Positions 60,918-64,000 of a DNA stretch of 64,000 nt are shown one piece after another. Origin of the DNA: Pseudovirgaria hyperparasitica (taxonomy: Eukaryota > Ascomycota > Dothideomycetes > Acrospermales > Acrospermaceae); contig NW_022985556.1 of assembly GCF_010093815.1 (NCBI RefSeq), positions 628,941 to 692,940 of the forward strand, in the 5' to 3' direction. The notes under the pieces were generated by a model, which saw only the letters and a list, made by a program, of their open reading frames with translations, was not told the DNA's origin and ran no database searches. The position numbers were made by a program, and so were the translations under genes. Every line of letters starts with the position of its first letter. Position 1 is the stretch's first letter.

Positions 60918-63900
60918 ATTTAGAACTCCCTGTTTGAGAAATCTTCGTTCGCAGGATACTTTGGCAGGTAGGTCTCTGTAAAGCACTTCAAGATACAGAT
61001 GGCAATATGTGAGATCTTATACTTTGGAGAGCCATGTGGGCAACATCAGTCCGACTTAGACGGACATTTGACAACGAGCCAACGTTGAAACATCATACTA
61101 CGTGCAACGCTCAGATGGCTGGAGAGTGTCAGGGCAGAATAGATCAGAGGCAACCTTAGGTCAACCGTGCAAAGCTTTCAGGTGATGGTCGTGTCAATCT
61201 ACAAGTCCACTTATCGAGACGGACGCCAATGAACACGTCCGACGTCGCATGAGGTCACATTTGGACGCGTAGCGTGATAAACCGATGTACACCTGTTATG
61301 TGGCTGGTGATACGGTGGAGAAAGCCTGGAGATACTACGGACCGTTGTGGATACAAGCACTCAGGTTGTTCGTAGCCAGCGTGCAGTTACGGAACGGGAG
61401 GATGCGGAAGTTAGAGATAGCGAACCACCCAAGAGAGGACATCATCGCATATAGCGAATGAGCAAAATCTGATAGGACTGTTCAGGCGACAGAGGAGAAG
61501 TAGATGCAGCTCCAGCATACGGGACTGAAAGATGAATATCTCCGACCAGCACACAACTCGAAAATGTCCGGCTCGATCGTACCAACCATTGCACATCACG
61601 GGTACGGAGCATTGCGTCCGCACGACTCCAACAACTTAGATCGAGAGCTCGTGGTGTTGGAAATATCTTGGTGGGTAGTTGATAGCTGAAGCTTGTATGC
61701 ACCATTTTGCCTTCTAGATTAAGGAAGGGTCATCAGGCATGCAAGGGCGGGTGGTCGTAGGCCAGGGCGATTGACAGGGGAGCAGTGTTGATACTAAGTC
61801 AGGTGTGGAACATTGATGGAAAGTGGGATGGCTGTGGACGATCATGTCTGATGGAGAACCAGTTGATTGAGGGATAAATGATCGTCAACGGGAGATTATC
61901 CTAGAGCCGGTGCGAAGTGCGAGTGTGGCGCATGAAAGGACGGAGTGACACCGTAAAAGGAAGAATGAGAGCAAGTAGGAGAAGGCAGATGTTTGAATAG
62001 GGTTGTAGAATGCTGTATAGAAGATGTAGCAAGTCGCTTTAGTATGAATGCACGCGTGAGGTACTACCCAAGACGGACATGCATGCATGAGGGACCCTGT
62101 CTTATGCGTCCCACTGTGCCAACGGAACGGGAGAGTTGGAAAGCGTCGGTTAACTGTAGGGCAGTTGAGAGTCATGACTAGGTGCAAAAGGGGCTAATGC
62201 AACGTGCAGAGTGTGTATAGTTCCAGTGTGTTTAGCGGAAGAGCGCACACGGGCTGCAGTTTAAGCCTTAGTGCCTTAACCCCAAGAGGAGAGTCATCAA
62301 GTCACATGACCCTGGGTGCTAATTTGACCCTCTGATTGGCTACACTAAAACAGAAGGCTGAACAGGTGCACAGGTGAGACGGTCTCACGCTTCTATTCAC
62401 TCCAAAACTGCTGCTCGCGCACCATGCACTTGCCCCACAACAAACCATGCACGAGTACACAAGCCACGCGCCGACAAGGTCACCCCATGATCGTTGAATC
62501 TCGTATCGTCTCGGCAGAGCTGCTTCCTGGACCTCACAACAACGAGACTGCCATAGCGTTCAGCAAGCAGAGCTTCTCCAGCCACAAAGCCGGAAATTTG
62601 GGAGCTTGTAATCGTCCGCAAGAAGGCAGAACATAATATAATGTCCCTCAGATCAGAAGTTGCTCCAAGCACGAGTATGGCCAAGCCAAGCAACAAAGAA
62701 AAGCCATTATAAGGCAGGTCTTCGAAGTCTACCATTCAACGCCTCTGCCCATGCCACTTCATGAGCCCGCAGACGAGCTGACTGAGCATCGACTCTACTA
62801 CCCTACGAGCCGTTGGTCTCGCTATTGGTCACGTTTCATATTGTCTATCCGAGGACACGTCGCTTGATACAAAGTGCGCGAAACTTGTCCTTCTGTCTGT
62901 TGTTTGGACCCTTGGGACTTGTTACCCATAGCGAAATAATATATGGAGCATGCCACACGACACGGCATCTTCATCTATGGTTGGTACACGGAGACAAGGC
63001 TCCGATGCGTTGACTTGCATCCCAGGAAGAACAAGCATCACATCCTTACACCTACATGCAAGATTCGACCATCTTTGGTGAAAGATAACAGGGTTACGTC
63101 CCTTACAGTGCCTAGAGTTCTTGTGATCGCTACCCCGTTACTACCGATGCATCGAGAGTTCTCTCCTTCTCAAGTTACGTTGGAGACCAATCATACCACG
63201 CAACGCCATATCATCCATATCTTAACCCACGTCACCCAATCAGCTTTTTACATCGCCATGACGAACCACATTTTCTCATGCGACCTACTGCAAGCCACAT
63301 TCGCGTAATGTCAACGGGATCAGTACCATGCAGACACTTATCGCAAGCGTGAAAGTCCACTGTCATATTCTGCGCGACTGAGTCGCTAACTGTCCATCAC
63401 TTTCCACATTCAGCAACAAAGCCTGTCGATCATACCATACCATACATGGTCATATATCCTCCATCACGAGATAAACCAAGAGAAGTCACATCTGGACTGC
63501 ATGTACGCCTCTAAGTGCTCTCTTAGACCCCATGTTCCTCGACTGCTGCCACCTGCCACTACCTGGGAGTACTATGGGCTACGACTCTATCTCTTCTAAT
63601 TCCCAGACGGGAATGTAGTACAACTGTTGTGCTTTCAGAACGTGGTGGTATAATGGTCGTTCTCGATGATTTCCTCCCTAATGGACATTGAAAAGAACAA
63701 GCCATTGTGATCCTGCAAGATCCTCGAGCGACTACAACTAACGCACGTGAAAGCTGAACGCCGAGAGCCTTTTTGTCAGTTGCGTACGACGGACTCATAT
63801 CCTGATACCTTCGGACAGTAATCTGCTTCTACAGGTCTGCTATGAGCTTAGGGTCAGGTCGTTAGCCTCTATGGAAGTGTTGACGATATATCGCACCGAC

Positions 63901-64000
63901 GCTCGGCTTAGGAAGTTTGCTAAACAGTATAGGTAATACAATACGACATATCATGGCTTCACACTAATGTATACAGCATCAAGAGGATGGGTCGGTTTTA
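60918..64000. other. Gene-poor right end of the window
   Basis: About 3.1 kb upstream of the chitinase gene. It contains the chitinase promoter. The open frames (for example 62,943-63,308) are short, low in family resemblance, and mostly overlap others. I see no gene, RNA gene or repeat that can be supported. Confidence 0.4.

Noticed and set aside
62943-63308. 121-codon open frame near the right end
   Set aside because: No ATG start in good context, no family features.

Overview
This window looks like a chromosome segment of a filamentous ascomycete (Pezizomycotina, plausibly Dothideomycetes; the class is an inference). The reasons are short 47-77 nt GT..AG introns with CTAAC/CTGAC branch points, fungus-specific families (CFEM, GH18 chitinase, DUF3638/DUF3645), and a block in which CpA and TpG are very scarce while CpG survives, the footprint expected of repeat-induced point mutation (RIP).

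Layout. Bases 1 to about 13,444 are an AT-rich repeat block without a live gene. It holds three fossil LTR elements, all on the minus strand: part of a Ty3/Gypsy element cut by the left edge (1-2489), a degraded Ty1/Copia element (about 2490-5625), and a structurally complete Ty3/Gypsy chromovirus (5631-13013) with 228-bp LTRs and a 5-bp target duplication. From about 13,445 the composition changes abruptly to ordinary gene-bearing DNA.

The gene-bearing part carries thirteen coding loci, counting two adjacent reading blocks at 20.8-22.8 kb that may be one gene. They are: a secreted or membrane-anchored Ser/Thr-rich protein (14.6 kb, -); a fringe-like glycosyltransferase (16.1 kb, +); a SurE-family phosphatase/nucleotidase (19.3 kb, -); the two blocks at 20.8-22.8 kb (-), encoding a basic coiled-coil protein and a small unknown; a 3151-residue DUF6606/DUF3638/DUF3645 protein (24.8-34.4 kb, -); a two-TM coiled-coil/proline-rich protein (36.2 kb, -); a CFEM GPI protein (41.1 kb, +); a pseudokinase (42.3 kb, -); a serine-esterase-like alpha/beta hydrolase (46.5 kb, -); a mucin-like single-TM protein (51.6 kb, +); a seven-exon LrgA-LrgB/PLGG1-type membrane protein (54.6 kb, -); and a GH18 chitinase (59.5 kb, -). 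A broken isocitrate lyase copy lies at 57.8-58.8 kb. Intron junctions were worked out by hand from splice signals and reading phase.

The genes do not form an obvious cluster or pathway. Several concern the cell surface (CFEM, chitinase, mucin-like proteins, glycosyltransferase). Intergenic spaces are long (0.5-3 kb) and contain microsatellites, a 10-N assembly gap inside a CATA tract, and a second AT-rich islet at 44.4-45.0 kb. I saw no tRNA, rRNA or CRISPR. I found no convincing new multi-gene system; the most interesting items are the giant DUF3638 protein, the pseudokinase with a hidden last exon, the isocitrate lyase pseudogene and the layered fossil elements.
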